Positions 22,844 through 29,870 of a stretch of 33,573 nucleotides of DNA are shown one piece after another; the stretch's first letter is position 1, and each line of letters starts with the position of its first letter. The stretch covers positions 1 through 33,573 of IMG/VR virus record IMGVR_UViG_3300045933_000173. The stretch is one strand, 5' to 3'. Both the position numbers and the translations under genes were made by a program. The notes under the pieces are model-generated. The model was not told the DNA's origin. It was given only the letters and a program-made list of their open reading frames with translations, and searched no databases. This stretch comes from a virus.

Positions 22844-23092
22844 TTGAAAGCCTCCGAATTCACCCTGACCGCTCAAATCGCTTGCGTGAATAGGGAAATA
22901 AGATGGCGGCGCTACGTTTATCCCAAGCGCGTCGCGTCATCAAAAATGACCCTGGCCGAGGCCGAGAAGGAAATCGCGGGCATGGAAGCAATCCTAGTCA
23001 CTCTGACCAACCTCCTGATTGAGGAGAACAAGCGCGGCGAAACGCCGTCCCTGTTCGATCGCGCCGCCATCGCACGAGCGAAGGGGGCATGA
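22844..23092 (+). CDS. Small helical protein
   Basis: An 82-residue protein with a strong ribosome site (AAAGGAG 4 bases before a TTG start), which fixes the start. It is largely helical: FTLTAQIACVNREIRWRRYV, then MTLAEAEKEIAGMEAILVTL, ending SLFDRAAIARAKGA. It resembles the small helical proteins placed beside RusA in many phages. Function unknown. Confidence 0.6.
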   Translation: MKASEFTLTAQIACVNREIRWRRYVYPKRVASSKMTLAEAEKEIAGMEAILVTLTNLLIEENKRGETPSLFDRAAIARAKGA

Positions 23093-23107
23093 CTCGAGGG
23101 CTATCCC

Positions 23108-23617
23108 TTGCCCGCGCCTCTCGTCAGCTTCTTTGTTCACGGTCGGCCTCGACCGCAGGGAAGTAAAAGAGCGTTCCCGATTCGCAATCGTGCCGGGCAA
23201 GTCATCAAGACGGCCATCGTCGATTCGTCCGGGGAAGAGGGTCGCGCTTGGCGCTCTCAAATTCGAGACGCCGCGATTGTTGCCTGGGGCGATTTCAAGC
23301 CGGCCCTGACCGGGCCCGTCTCGATCGCTTTCAACTTTACGGCCGTCCGACCCAAGGGGCATTTCGGCACCGGACGCAACGCCGATCGACTCAAACTTGA
23401 TGCCCCTTCTCATCCGACGATCGCGCCCGACCTGCTGAAACTCGCCAGGGCGGTTGAAGACTCGCTGACCTCGATCATCTACCGCGATGACTCGCAGATC
23501 GTCACCGAGGTCCTTTCAAAGCGTTATGGCCCGATCGAAGGCGTCGAGGTCGCCGTCTTCGCCGAGCCCGACGCCGCCAGGGAATTGCCAATCGCTCGAC
23601 AAATCGCGCTCTTGTGA
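23108..23617 (+). CDS. rusA: RusA-family Holliday junction resolvase
   Basis: A 169-residue endonuclease starting at TTG 23108, GAGGG upstream. The N-terminal motif VSFFVHGRPRPQGSKRA matches the RusA 'F.v.G.P.pkgr.R' opening. The active-site region APDLLKLARAVEDSLTSII, then YRDDSQIV and a following Lys (LSKRYG), matches 'D..Nl.K...Dal...i..DD.qI....~K'. The conserved acidic residues Asp (PDL), Glu/Asp (VED) and DD are present. It resolves branched DNA during phage recombination or before packaging. It lies at the end of the recombination module and is coupled (GTGA) to the next gene. Confidence 0.85.
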   Translation: MPAPLVSFFVHGRPRPQGSKRAFPIRNRAGQVIKTAIVDSSGEEGRAWRSQIRDAAIVAWGDFKPALTGPVSIAFNFTAVRPKGHFGTGRNADRLKLDAPSHPTIAPDLLKLARAVEDSLTSIIYRDDSQIVTEVLSKRYGPIEGVEVAVFAEPDAARELPIARQIALL

Positions 23618-23886
23618 GCAAACCGGCGAACTGCCGCAGGTTCCAAATCCCGGATAAGAGAGTCCGGTATTTCACGACGCCCTCTTCGGAGGTCCTCGCA
23701 GGTTTCCTCGATCGCAAGTTTCCGGCTATGCCATCCGAGGTTCGATTGCGGGTAATTATGGGTTGGAGGAAGGCAATGGATCGGACCGGTGGACGCGACC
23801 GACAGGGACGAGCGATTCTCGATTGGCAACCGTCATTCAATGCCTACGCCAACGGCACCTGGCGAAGCATGCGAATGCAAGAATGA
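23614..23886 (+). CDS. Small unknown protein between rusA and the replication gene
   Basis: A 90-residue basic protein with GTG start in a GTGA overlap with rusA. It contains RYFTTPSSEVLAGFLDRKF, VRLRVIMGWRKAMDRTGGRDRQGR and a C-terminal SFNAYANGTWRSMRMQE. It is rich in Arg and aromatics, suggesting nucleic-acid contact. No family recognised. Coupled by ATGA to the replication initiator. Confidence 0.55.
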   Translation: MSKPANCRRFQIPDKRVRYFTTPSSEVLAGFLDRKFPAMPSEVRLRVIMGWRKAMDRTGGRDRQGRAILDWQPSFNAYANGTWRSMRMQE

Positions 23887-24725
23887 GCCAGCCGCTGACA
23901 GGCCAAGTGGCATTATTCATCAAGAAGGGCCGATCTGCATTGAGTCCGACCGCGCGGCTTCTTCTGTTCACGCTTGCCGACCTGATCCCCAAGGGCCGTC
24001 GTGAATGGCGCACGACTTGGGCGGAACTGACGAAGGAATGTCGCCTTAATCAAAACTCGCTTGAAAGGACCGGGCGAATGCTCGCCAAAAAAAGGGTCAT
24101 CGGCCTTCACCGGAATAAGTATGGAATCACTATCGAACTCCTTTTTGCCGACATTCCAGATAGATCCAAAAAGGATCTCTCTCGAACAAATCTAGGGATT
24201 TCAGATAGATCCAAATTGTGTCCTTCAGATAGATCCAAAAAGGATCCATTGACAACCCCCTTACAATCCCCCAAAGGCCACGCCCCAAGCCAAGCCTCCG
24301 CCGAAGGTAAGGTCTCTGAGGAACTTTACCTCAAAGAGGGGGTTAAGAGCGCATCGGCCCCCATTCCATCGGCAAAAGAACCCAAAAAAAGTGGCGTTCC
24401 AGCCGCCAGCAACGGCGCTCCAGGGAAGTTCAAGGAGTCGGGGAAGGTCAGTTTGGAGCAGGAACTGCGCGAGACGAAAAGGACGCTTGCCCGGCTGCGC
24501 GGCAGATTCGCAGATCCGCCGACCAAGGTGGAGGAACGAACAGCTAAGCCCTACCGCGAGAGAATACGCCAGCTCGAAGAAAAACTCGGGTGGCTTCCGA
24601 GCGAACCCGTCATCCCCGCTGAACCCGCTCCCCCACCTCCACCCCAGCGAACCGCCGCGGAGGTTTTGCAGCGTAAAGCGAACGTCGAGGCTGAAATCGC
24701 CAGGATGCGACAGGCCGCCAGATGA
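23883..24725 (+). CDS. Replication initiator-like protein with winged-helix domain and embedded iterons
   Basis: A 280-residue protein starting at the ATGA overlap. Residues about 15-85 form a winged-helix domain (KKGRSALSPTARLLLFTLAD ... WRTTWAELTKECRLNQNSLE ... MLAKKRVIGLHRNK), as in phage replication initiators of the lambda O or RepL type. The middle (about 92-125) is the polar segment encoded by three iteron repeats, each giving DRSK. The C-terminal half has a Ser/Lys-rich linker and a coiled coil (EQELRETKRTLARLRGRFAD ... IRQLEEKLGWLPS), a possible contact for host helicase or loader. No helicase, primase or polymerase gene is present, so host replisome recruitment is inferred. Confidence 0.7.
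   Translation: MSQPLTGQVALFIKKGRSALSPTARLLLFTLADLIPKGRREWRTTWAELTKECRLNQNSLERTGRMLAKKRVIGLHRNKYGITIELLFADIPDRSKKDLSRTNLGISDRSKLCPSDRSKKDPLTTPLQSPKGHAPSQASAEGKVSEELYLKEGVKSASAPIPSAKEPKKSGVPAASNGAPGKFKESGKVSLEQELRETKRTLARLRGRFADPPTKVEERTAKPYRERIRQLEEKLGWLPSEPVIPAEPAPPPPPQRTAAEVLQRKANVEAEIARMRQAAR
24158..24246 (+). repeat. Iterons, candidate replication origin inside the initiator gene
   Basis: Three direct repeats of cagatagatccaaa start at 24158, 24201 and 24225 (spacings 43 and 24). In copies 1 and 3 they continue as aaggatc, giving the inverted pair GATCC-AAAAA-GGATC; copy 2 diverges after the shared part. Repeats of this kind within an initiator gene, as in lambda O, mark the origin. The nearby sequence lacks a long AT-rich melting stretch. 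Confidence 0.65.
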
Positions 24726-24827
24726 CGCTCGTGACAGTCAAAGCTGCGGCACGCGCACCGATCGCAAGTCAGCCAACAGGCCGAAGGCTTTGCATTAGGA
24801 GAGCAAAGCGGGGATGCTCCCTATCCC

Positions 24828-24986
24828 ATGAGCACCTATTTGCTCGCGGCGTTCCTCCTGCTCTACGGCGCAACCATCATCTTCGGCGCCGCCATCCCTC
24901 CCTGGGTCTCGGGCGTGTTGGCCCTTGCGGCTGGTATCCTGCTGCTGATCGAGCCCCATTTCCCGTGGCGCAAGACGTCGACCTAG
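24828..24986 (+). CDS. Small two-helix membrane protein
   Basis: A 52-residue protein starting at ATG 24828. Two hydrophobic helices, TYLLAAFLLLYGATIIFGAA (about 3-22) and WVSGVLALAAGILLLIE (about 26-42), are separated by IPP and followed by a short basic tail (PHFPWRKTST). It lies at the end of the early operon, before the intergenic gap upstream of terS. Small proteins with this PxWVxGxLALxAGxLLL second helix are seen in other phage genomes at similar positions. A holin-like role is possible but the family's function is not known to me. Confidence 0.6.
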   Translation: MSTYLLAAFLLLYGATIIFGAAIPPWVSGVLALAAGILLLIEPHFPWRKTST

Positions 24987-25181
24987 GCGCCTCTAGGGGA
25001 GATCAGCCGCCCACTCGTATCCCGCCCCACCCAGGGGAAAAAGACGCGGCTGCGAGGCACCCAGGGGCCTTGCCGGGCCGTATAAGGAATCTCTTGGACG
25101 TCGTCACCGGACGCGGGGGTCAGGGCACCGGCGCAAATCTGGCGAGTGTCATCTCATGGTAGATGCTAACATGTTTGGCCA
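24987..25181. other. Intergenic gap upstream of terS: candidate cos/packaging region
   Basis: 195 bp without a convincing gene. It contains two exact copies of cacccagggg (25028-25037 and 25058-25067, 30 bp apart) and a weaker relative (cctctagggg at 24990). Lambda-type phages carry cosN and terS-binding repeats just upstream of the small terminase gene, so this is the most likely packaging site. No clear promoter was found for terS. Confidence 0.4.
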
Positions 25182-25838
25182 ATGACTCTCAAGGCCCTTA
25201 GCGTGGCCTTTAACGTGTCGGCTGCGCACGCCGGACGGTGGAAACGCCAGGGAATGCCGACCGGTTCAGTGGACGAGGCCCGCGCCTGGTTGAAACAACA
25301 CCGGCGCCGACCTGGTCGGCGTCCTGGCTGGAACAAAGCCAAGGCCAAGATTGCCGCGGCGCTTGGAAAGGGTCCGGCGCCGGTCAATGGGTCGGCCAAG
25401 CCCTCGCCTACGCCCCAGGCCGCGGCCGCCGTCAACGGGCACGCCTTGCCGATCGACACGCCGGCCGTGCTTTTGGGGAGGCTTGCTCATGTGGAACGGG
25501 TCGCCTTCGCCATGATCGAGGATGCCCGCGCCAAGGGTGAGCCGATCCTCGAGCGCGAGTGTGTGCGGGTGCACCGGGACGCCGCCGTGAACCTGGCCAA
25601 CGCACGCTCGGATTGGACCCATGCCATGGAGAAAGAAGGCAAACTGGTCTCGGCTGACTGGGTGCGGCGCGCCTTTGCTCAACACGACGGGGTCTTGGTG
25701 TCCCTCCTTCGCAATATGCCCCGCACGCTGGCCGCCCGCATCCTCCCCTCGGACGTCGAGTTTGCCGAGGGTGAGCTAGGTCGGTGGGTCGACGGCTTCT
25801 TGGCAACCATGTACGCAACACAACCCTTGCCGTCATGA
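25182..25838 (+). CDS. terS: Terminase small subunit (putative)
   Basis: A 218-residue protein immediately upstream of terL and coupled to it by ATGA. The N-terminus has a winged/HTH-like DNA-binding section: KALSVAFNVSAAHAGRWKRQG, then VDEARAWLKQHRRRPGRRPG, similar in layout to lambda gpNu1 (HTH that binds cos). A Lys/Ala/Pro-rich linker (about 50-90) leads to a helical C-terminal domain (about 95-215), expected for oligomerisation and contact with the large subunit. The role is to recognise phage DNA for packaging. The start ATG lacks a clear ribosome site. Confidence 0.75.
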   Translation: MTLKALSVAFNVSAAHAGRWKRQGMPTGSVDEARAWLKQHRRRPGRRPGWNKAKAKIAAALGKGPAPVNGSAKPSPTPQAAAAVNGHALPIDTPAVLLGRLAHVERVAFAMIEDARAKGEPILERECVRVHRDAAVNLANARSDWTHAMEKEGKLVSADWVRRAFAQHDGVLVSLLRNMPRTLAARILPSDVEFAEGELGRWVDGFLATMYATQPLPS

Positions 25839-27694
25839 CCGTCCGCGACGACGAGAAGCTTTGCGCCGAGCTGCTCGAGTTTCGTCGGGAGTTTTACCAA
25901 CCCTTGCCGCAGACGACGGTGGCGGAATGGGCCGAGGCCAACCTCGTTTTAAGCGAGCGCCAAACCGAGTCGCCTGGGCCGTTGTCGTTTGCGTCGCGGC
26001 CCTACGCCCGCGAAGTGTTGGAGAGCTTCAGAGACCGATCGATTGAGGGCGTCACCCTGGTCTTTGGGAGCCAGTCCGGCAAAAGCCTGGTCCTCATGGT
26101 GGGCGCCGCCTGGACGATGACGCATGAACCACGGCCGATCCTCTGGGTCCTGCCCAACCAGGAACTTGCGCGGTCTTTCTCGAAGACCCGGTGGCAACCC
26201 CTGGTCGACGAATCCAAAGAGCTCAGGCGCCAACGGCCGGCGAGTGGACACGATTACACGAACCTCGAGCAGCACTTCGCCAAGTGCACCCTGAACTTTG
26301 TGGGCTCCAATTCGCCGGCGTCCATTTCATCGCGGCCGGTCGGGCTACTCGTGGCCGACGAGGTCGACAAGTTTGCGCCGGCCTCGAGCAAGGAGGCCTC
26401 CGCGCTCGAGCTCGCCGAGCAACGGGTCAAGGCCTTCACCAATTCGAAGGTTGTGCGCGCGTCGACGCCGACGACGGTCGACGGCGAAATCTGGCAACGC
26501 TATCTGCTCGGCGACCAGCGCCGATTCTTCGTGCCGTGCATTGCCTGCGGTCAGGCCCAGGTCCTCGAGTGGAAGGGCGTCGTTTGGGATGACCAGGCCA
26601 AGGACGAAGCCGGCCAATGGATCATGCCGAAGGTCAAGGCAAGTGCCCGTTATCGGTGCGCCCATTGCAAGACGCTCCTCACCGACCCGCAAAAGTTCGC
26701 CATGATTCGCAAGGGAGAGTGGCGGCCGACCAATCCCAACGCGGCGCCAGGAGAGAGGAGTTTTCAGCTTTCGAGCCTCTACAGCCCGGACCGCAAGTGC
26801 ACGCTCGGAGCCCTGGCGGTGAAGTTCCTGCAAGGCACCAAGTCCATCCTGGGCCTCCAGTCCTTTGTCTCCGGCGACCTGGCCGAGCCTTGGGAGAATC
26901 AAACGCTGACCAAGATCGAACGCACGGAACTGATCAGCGAACGTATGGAAGTGAAGGGCGAATGGCGCAAGCTGATGACGGTCGATTGCCAAGCGCGCGC
27001 GCCGTATTTCTGGGCGATTGTGCGCGCGTGGACGGAAGGGAAATCCGAAGCGGTCTTTGCCGGCTCGTTTAACAGTTGGGAAGAAGTCGAACGGATCCAG
27101 GCGCAACACGCCGTCCCCGACGTCGGCGTTCTAGTCGATTCGGGCTTTGGAAGCCGAAGCGACGTCGACGTGTATTCGTCGTGCGTGAAGCATTGCGAAA
27201 TCGTGACGCGCACCTTCGGGCAATTGCCTAGCGCGATCGGCTGGCAACCGTGCAAAGGATTCCCAAGCCGGCGCCGTTGGCGCGACGACGCGACCGGCCT
27301 TTGGCTTCCCTACTTCCTAAGGCCCACGGATCCCTTTCTTGGAACGGCAAACGCCGGCCAGGTTGAAATCCTTCTCTTCGAATTCAGCGCCGACTTCTTC
27401 AAGGACTTGTTAGAATTGTTGCGCCGCCAGCAAGGGCCCCATCGATGGACGGTCGGCCGGCAAATCGCGACCGACGTTTATTGGCAACACCTGGACGGGG
27501 AAACCAAGGAAGCCGTTCGCAATCCGCGCACGGGCAAGACGTCCTACGTCTGGAAGAAGCGATCGTCGCATTGGCCGAATCACCTCTTCGATTGCGAAGT
27601 GATGCAGCTTGCCGGCGCGTCGTTCTACGGCTTGCTTGATCTTGGCGAACCGGAACCCGAACCGGCTGGCGAGCCTATGCTTGCGGTTGCATGA
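25835..27694 (+). CDS. terL: Terminase large subunit, lambda gpA family
   Basis: A 619-residue DNA-packaging ATPase/nuclease; ATG 25835 overlaps the terS stop. ATPase domain: Q-motif region TVAEWAEANLVLSERQTESPG, Walker A-like FGSQSGKS, Walker B LLVADEVDKF, coupling ASTPT. An inserted zinc-binding pair follows (CIACGQ ... CAHCKT), typical of gpA-type terminases. The C-terminal nuclease part includes MTVDCQAR, DVGVLVDSGFGS and HLFDCEVMQLA, supplying acidic residues. gpA-type enzymes normally cut at cos sites. Glu codons switch abruptly from 20 GAG/7 GAA (to 26896) to 1 GAG/20 GAA (from 26918), pointing to recombination within the gene. Confidence 0.92.
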   Translation: MTVRDDEKLCAELLEFRREFYQPLPQTTVAEWAEANLVLSERQTESPGPLSFASRPYAREVLESFRDRSIEGVTLVFGSQSGKSLVLMVGAAWTMTHEPRPILWVLPNQELARSFSKTRWQPLVDESKELRRQRPASGHDYTNLEQHFAKCTLNFVGSNSPASISSRPVGLLVADEVDKFAPASSKEASALELAEQRVKAFTNSKVVRASTPTTVDGEIWQRYLLGDQRRFFVPCIACGQAQVLEWKGVVWDDQAKDEAGQWIMPKVKASARYRCAHCKTLLTDPQKFAMIRKGEWRPTNPNAAPGERSFQLSSLYSPDRKCTLGALAVKFLQGTKSILGLQSFVSGDLAEPWENQTLTKIERTELISERMEVKGEWRKLMTVDCQARAPYFWAIVRAWTEGKSEAVFAGSFNSWEEVERIQAQHAVPDVGVLVDSGFGSRSDVDVYSSCVKHCEIVTRTFGQLPSAIGWQPCKGFPSRRRWRDDATGLWLPYFLRPTDPFLGTANAGQVEILLFEFSADFFKDLLELLRRQQGPHRWTVGRQIATDVYWQHLDGETKEAVRNPRTGKTSYVWKKRSSHWPNHLFDCEVMQLAGASFYGLLDLGEPEPEPAGEPMLAVA

Positions 27695-27909
27695 AGGGAA
27701 ACGGCCAAGCCGACGTGCCCGAATTCTATTCGGCAAAACAACTTGCCGCGATTTTCAAGCGTCATAAGTCATGGATTTACAGCGCAAAGGCCAAGGGATT
27801 CCCGATGCCCGGCGGCCGGTCGACGATCGAGGCTCTTGTCTTCTGGCTCAGTGAGAATCCGCGACCGCGCGCAAAAGTGCGTCCGAACGCGAGCAAAAGC
27901 GCACTCTAG
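27691..27909 (+). CDS. Small helix-turn-helix protein after terL
   Basis: A 72-residue basic protein coupled to terL by ATGA. Residues about 12-56 fit the excisionase-type HTH: FYSAKQLAAIFKRHKSWIYS, then KAKGFPMPGGRSTIEALVFWLS. The C-terminus is Arg/Pro-rich (PRPRAKVRP). Phages often encode a small HTH or head-completion gene here (lambda gpW position), but this sequence looks DNA-binding. It could be a packaging or late-gene regulator. Confidence 0.6.
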   Translation: MKGNGQADVPEFYSAKQLAAIFKRHKSWIYSAKAKGFPMPGGRSTIEALVFWLSENPRPRAKVRPNASKSAL

Positions 27910-27937
27910 TTTTTTGCAATCCGCCGGTTGCCCGTGG

Positions 27938-27955
27938 CTCACAATCTCTTGTGAG
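27938..27955 (+). promoter_or_regulatory. Perfect short hairpin after the HTH gene
   Basis: CTCACAA-TCTC-TTGTGAG, a 7-bp perfect stem with a 4-base loop, 29 bases after the HTH gene stop. There is no U-run after it, so it is not a standard terminator. It may be an RNA processing or stability element, or a small operator. Confidence 0.4.
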
Positions 27956-28002
27956 TATTGGTGCGCGCCGCCGGCAAGCCATTCGATCATGGTGTAAGGC
28001 TT

Positions 28003-28042
28003 CCAAGAGTAAGGGTCAAACCCTCCAAAATTACCTTGGAGG
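28003..28042 (+). promoter_or_regulatory. Mutually exclusive RNA stems upstream of the pre-portal gene
   Basis: One fold pairs CCAAG (28003-28007) with CTTGG (28035-28039) around an inner hairpin AGGGT-CAA-ACCCT (28012-28024). The competing fold pairs CCTCCAA (28022-28028) with TTGGAGG (28036-28042) and buries the GGAGG. The two share bases and cannot coexist. GGAGG is a strong ribosome-site core, so a translational switch is conceivable. No gene start at ideal spacing was found. Confidence 0.35.
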
Positions 28043-28058
28043 AATTGAAGATTCTTCT

Positions 28059-28358
28059 GTGACCGGGCGGCCGGCGATCCAGTCCGCGTCTCGCGCCGGC
28101 GAATCAGCTTCCTACTTCGCGCCCGGTCAATCCGGGGAGATGACCGGCGACGAATTCACGGAATTGATCGACGCGGTCTTGATGTTTCTTCCGTGTCTCG
28201 AAGCCGAGCTGCAAAACGAACTGGACCAGATCGAAGCGGATCGGGAACCGACACACGACGAGATTTGCGCGGCCCTGATCCTGTCCGTTCAAGAAGGCGC
28301 GACGATCGTCTGCCGCGACTACAGCCAGCTTTTCAGGGGATGCGGTTGCCCCTGCTAG
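28059..28358 (+). CDS. Unknown protein immediately upstream of the portal gene
   Basis: The frame is open from GTG 27951, but the start is uncertain: GTG 27951, GTG 28059 (used here, 99 residues, downstream of the RNA stems) or ATG 28140 (72 residues). The C-terminal 72 residues are the convincing part: a helix DEFTELIDAVLMFLPCLEAEL, an acidic stretch, a helix EICAALILSVQEGATIVC and a Cys-rich end (LFRGCGCPC). It sits where lambda-like phages place the head-completion gene (gpW), though no similarity to gpW was seen. The stop is 3 bases before the portal start. Confidence 0.5.
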   Translation: MTGRPAIQSASRAGESASYFAPGQSGEMTGDEFTELIDAVLMFLPCLEAELQNELDQIEADREPTHDEICAALILSVQEGATIVCRDYSQLFRGCGCPC

Positions 28359-28361
28359 CGT

Positions 28362-29870
28362 ATGTTGGACGCCTTACGCTACCGGATCGCCGGCTGGCTT
28401 CTCAAATACGACGCCACGCGTTACACGCCGGAACGGGCATGGATCCCCGGCGTTCCGCAGGCGGCGCGTCTGGATCTTACGCCGGCCGGACGCCTTCGCA
28501 TGGTCAACCGTGCGCGCGACGCCGAACACAACGTCCCCTTGATTGGGCGGATTCTGGATCTGTTCGAACTGTACGCGGTTGGGCCGGGCCTGGTCATGCA
28601 ACCCGATTCGTCGTCGGAGGAATGGAACGAACGCGCGGCGGAATGGTGGTCGGGTTGGGAGAAGCGTTGCGACCTGGGAAGCTTGCTTCCCTTCACCTTT
28701 TCGCAAGGCGTGTTGACCCGGCGCTTTGTCGTCGACGGCGAAGACTTCATCGTCAAGACCTATGACCCGCTTACGAAGGAACCGGCGATTCAATTTGTCG
28801 AATCGCCACGCGTCGCAACGCCGCCCGAACAGAAAGACGGCAACCTTTTATATGACGGCGTGACGATGACCGAATTCGGCCGCCCGACGGGTTACTGGAT
28901 CGGAACGGAAAAGTTTGACGAATCGGGCGCGGTCAAAACGACCTATGATCTAAAGCCGGCGTCGTCTGTTATCCACGTTTGGGAGCCGATGCGCTTTGGC
29001 GACGTGCGCGGCGCGACCATGTTCCACGCGGTTTTGGATTTGCTCCAAGACCTAAGGGAAATTTCAAAGCTTGAACTTCAGGCGGCCAAGTCGGCGGCGG
29101 CGACAACCGAAATCATCACGACGCCGACCGGGGAATTGGACCCGGCGCAAATGCTCAAGGCGCGTTTCGGCATGGCCAAGACTGGTGGCGCGACGCCGCC
29201 GCCAGGCGTGTGCGCGTCAACCGATCCGGGCACCTACTACGAAGCTGTTCTAGGCGCCCGACCGAAGGTCATTAAACAGGGCGACAAGTATGAACAATTC
29301 AGAAGCGAACGTCCTTCGGTTGTCACGCAAGCCTACTTACGCACACTCATGGAGTTGGTGTGCGTTGGGATCGGCCTTCCGCTTCAAGTTGTCCTGTTTG
29401 AATCCACGCAAGGGACAACGCTTCGGGCGCTCATGGATGTTTTCAGCGGATTCAGCCGGGCGCGATCCCTAGTGATCCAGGCCGCGTGCGTCGAAGTCTA
29501 CCGTTACGCGATGAATTGGGCGCGGGTCAACGTGCCGACGTTGCGCGACGCGCCGGGCGATTGGGATCAAGTCGCCGTCTATCCGCCCAAATCCCCGAAC
29601 ACGGACATTGGTCGCAACAGCCAGGCCGAACTTGCGGAGCTTGCCGCCGGCATGACGACGCAACGGGAAATCTACGCGCGGCGCGGTTTGGTTTCCTCAC
29701 GCGAACGGCGCCGGTGGTTTGAGGAACAAGCGGCCGATCGCCGCCTTGCAACCGAATTTGGTGTCGCGCCTCCGGCAATGGACGGCAAGCCGGTAGCCGC
29801 GCCGCTGGCGGCGCCGGCGCTTTCCCCCAACCCGGACGCAGACGAAGAAATCGCGAAGGGCGGCGCATGA
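28362..29870 (+). CDS. Portal protein, lambda gpB family
   Basis: A 502-residue portal subunit. The N-terminal region has RYTPERAWIPG, then MVNRARDAEHNVPLIGRILD and FELYAVGPGLVMQP, the order typical of lambda-type portals ('R..aRdL.rNn.~a.~~i...~~nvVG.Gi..q'). The central part includes DGEDFIVKTYDP and HVWEPMRFGDVRGATMFHAV. Residues about 315-380 (SERPSVVTQAYLRTLMELVC, GLPLQVVLFESTQGTTLRAL) form the stem/wing region. The dodecameric ring would be the channel for DNA and the tail attachment point. Length fits the family (lambda 533). It is coupled to the protease gene by ATGA. Glu codons are 29 GAA to 6 GAG. Confidence 0.9.
   Translation: MLDALRYRIAGWLLKYDATRYTPERAWIPGVPQAARLDLTPAGRLRMVNRARDAEHNVPLIGRILDLFELYAVGPGLVMQPDSSSEEWNERAAEWWSGWEKRCDLGSLLPFTFSQGVLTRRFVVDGEDFIVKTYDPLTKEPAIQFVESPRVATPPEQKDGNLLYDGVTMTEFGRPTGYWIGTEKFDESGAVKTTYDLKPASSVIHVWEPMRFGDVRGATMFHAVLDLLQDLREISKLELQAAKSAAATTEIITTPTGELDPAQMLKARFGMAKTGGATPPPGVCASTDPGTYYEAVLGARPKVIKQGDKYEQFRSERPSVVTQAYLRTLMELVCVGIGLPLQVVLFESTQGTTLRALMDVFSGFSRARSLVIQAACVEVYRYAMNWARVNVPTLRDAPGDWDQVAVYPPKSPNTDIGRNSQAELAELAAGMTTQREIYARRGLVSSRERRRWFEEQAADRRLATEFGVAPPAMDGKPVAAPLAAPALSPNPDADEEIAKGGA

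Noticed and set aside
24158-24246. CRISPR array
   Set aside because: Three short repeats with unequal spacing, in frame within a protein gene; no Cas genes.
24722-25162. 146-codon rightward open frame starting ATGA at the initiator stop
   Set aside because: Composition is Arg/Pro-rich and shapeless, and it covers a better small membrane protein in another frame (24828-24986) and the putative packaging gap.
26345-27109. 254-codon leftward open frame inside terL
   Set aside because: It is antisense to conserved terminase motifs and has no supporting start or context.
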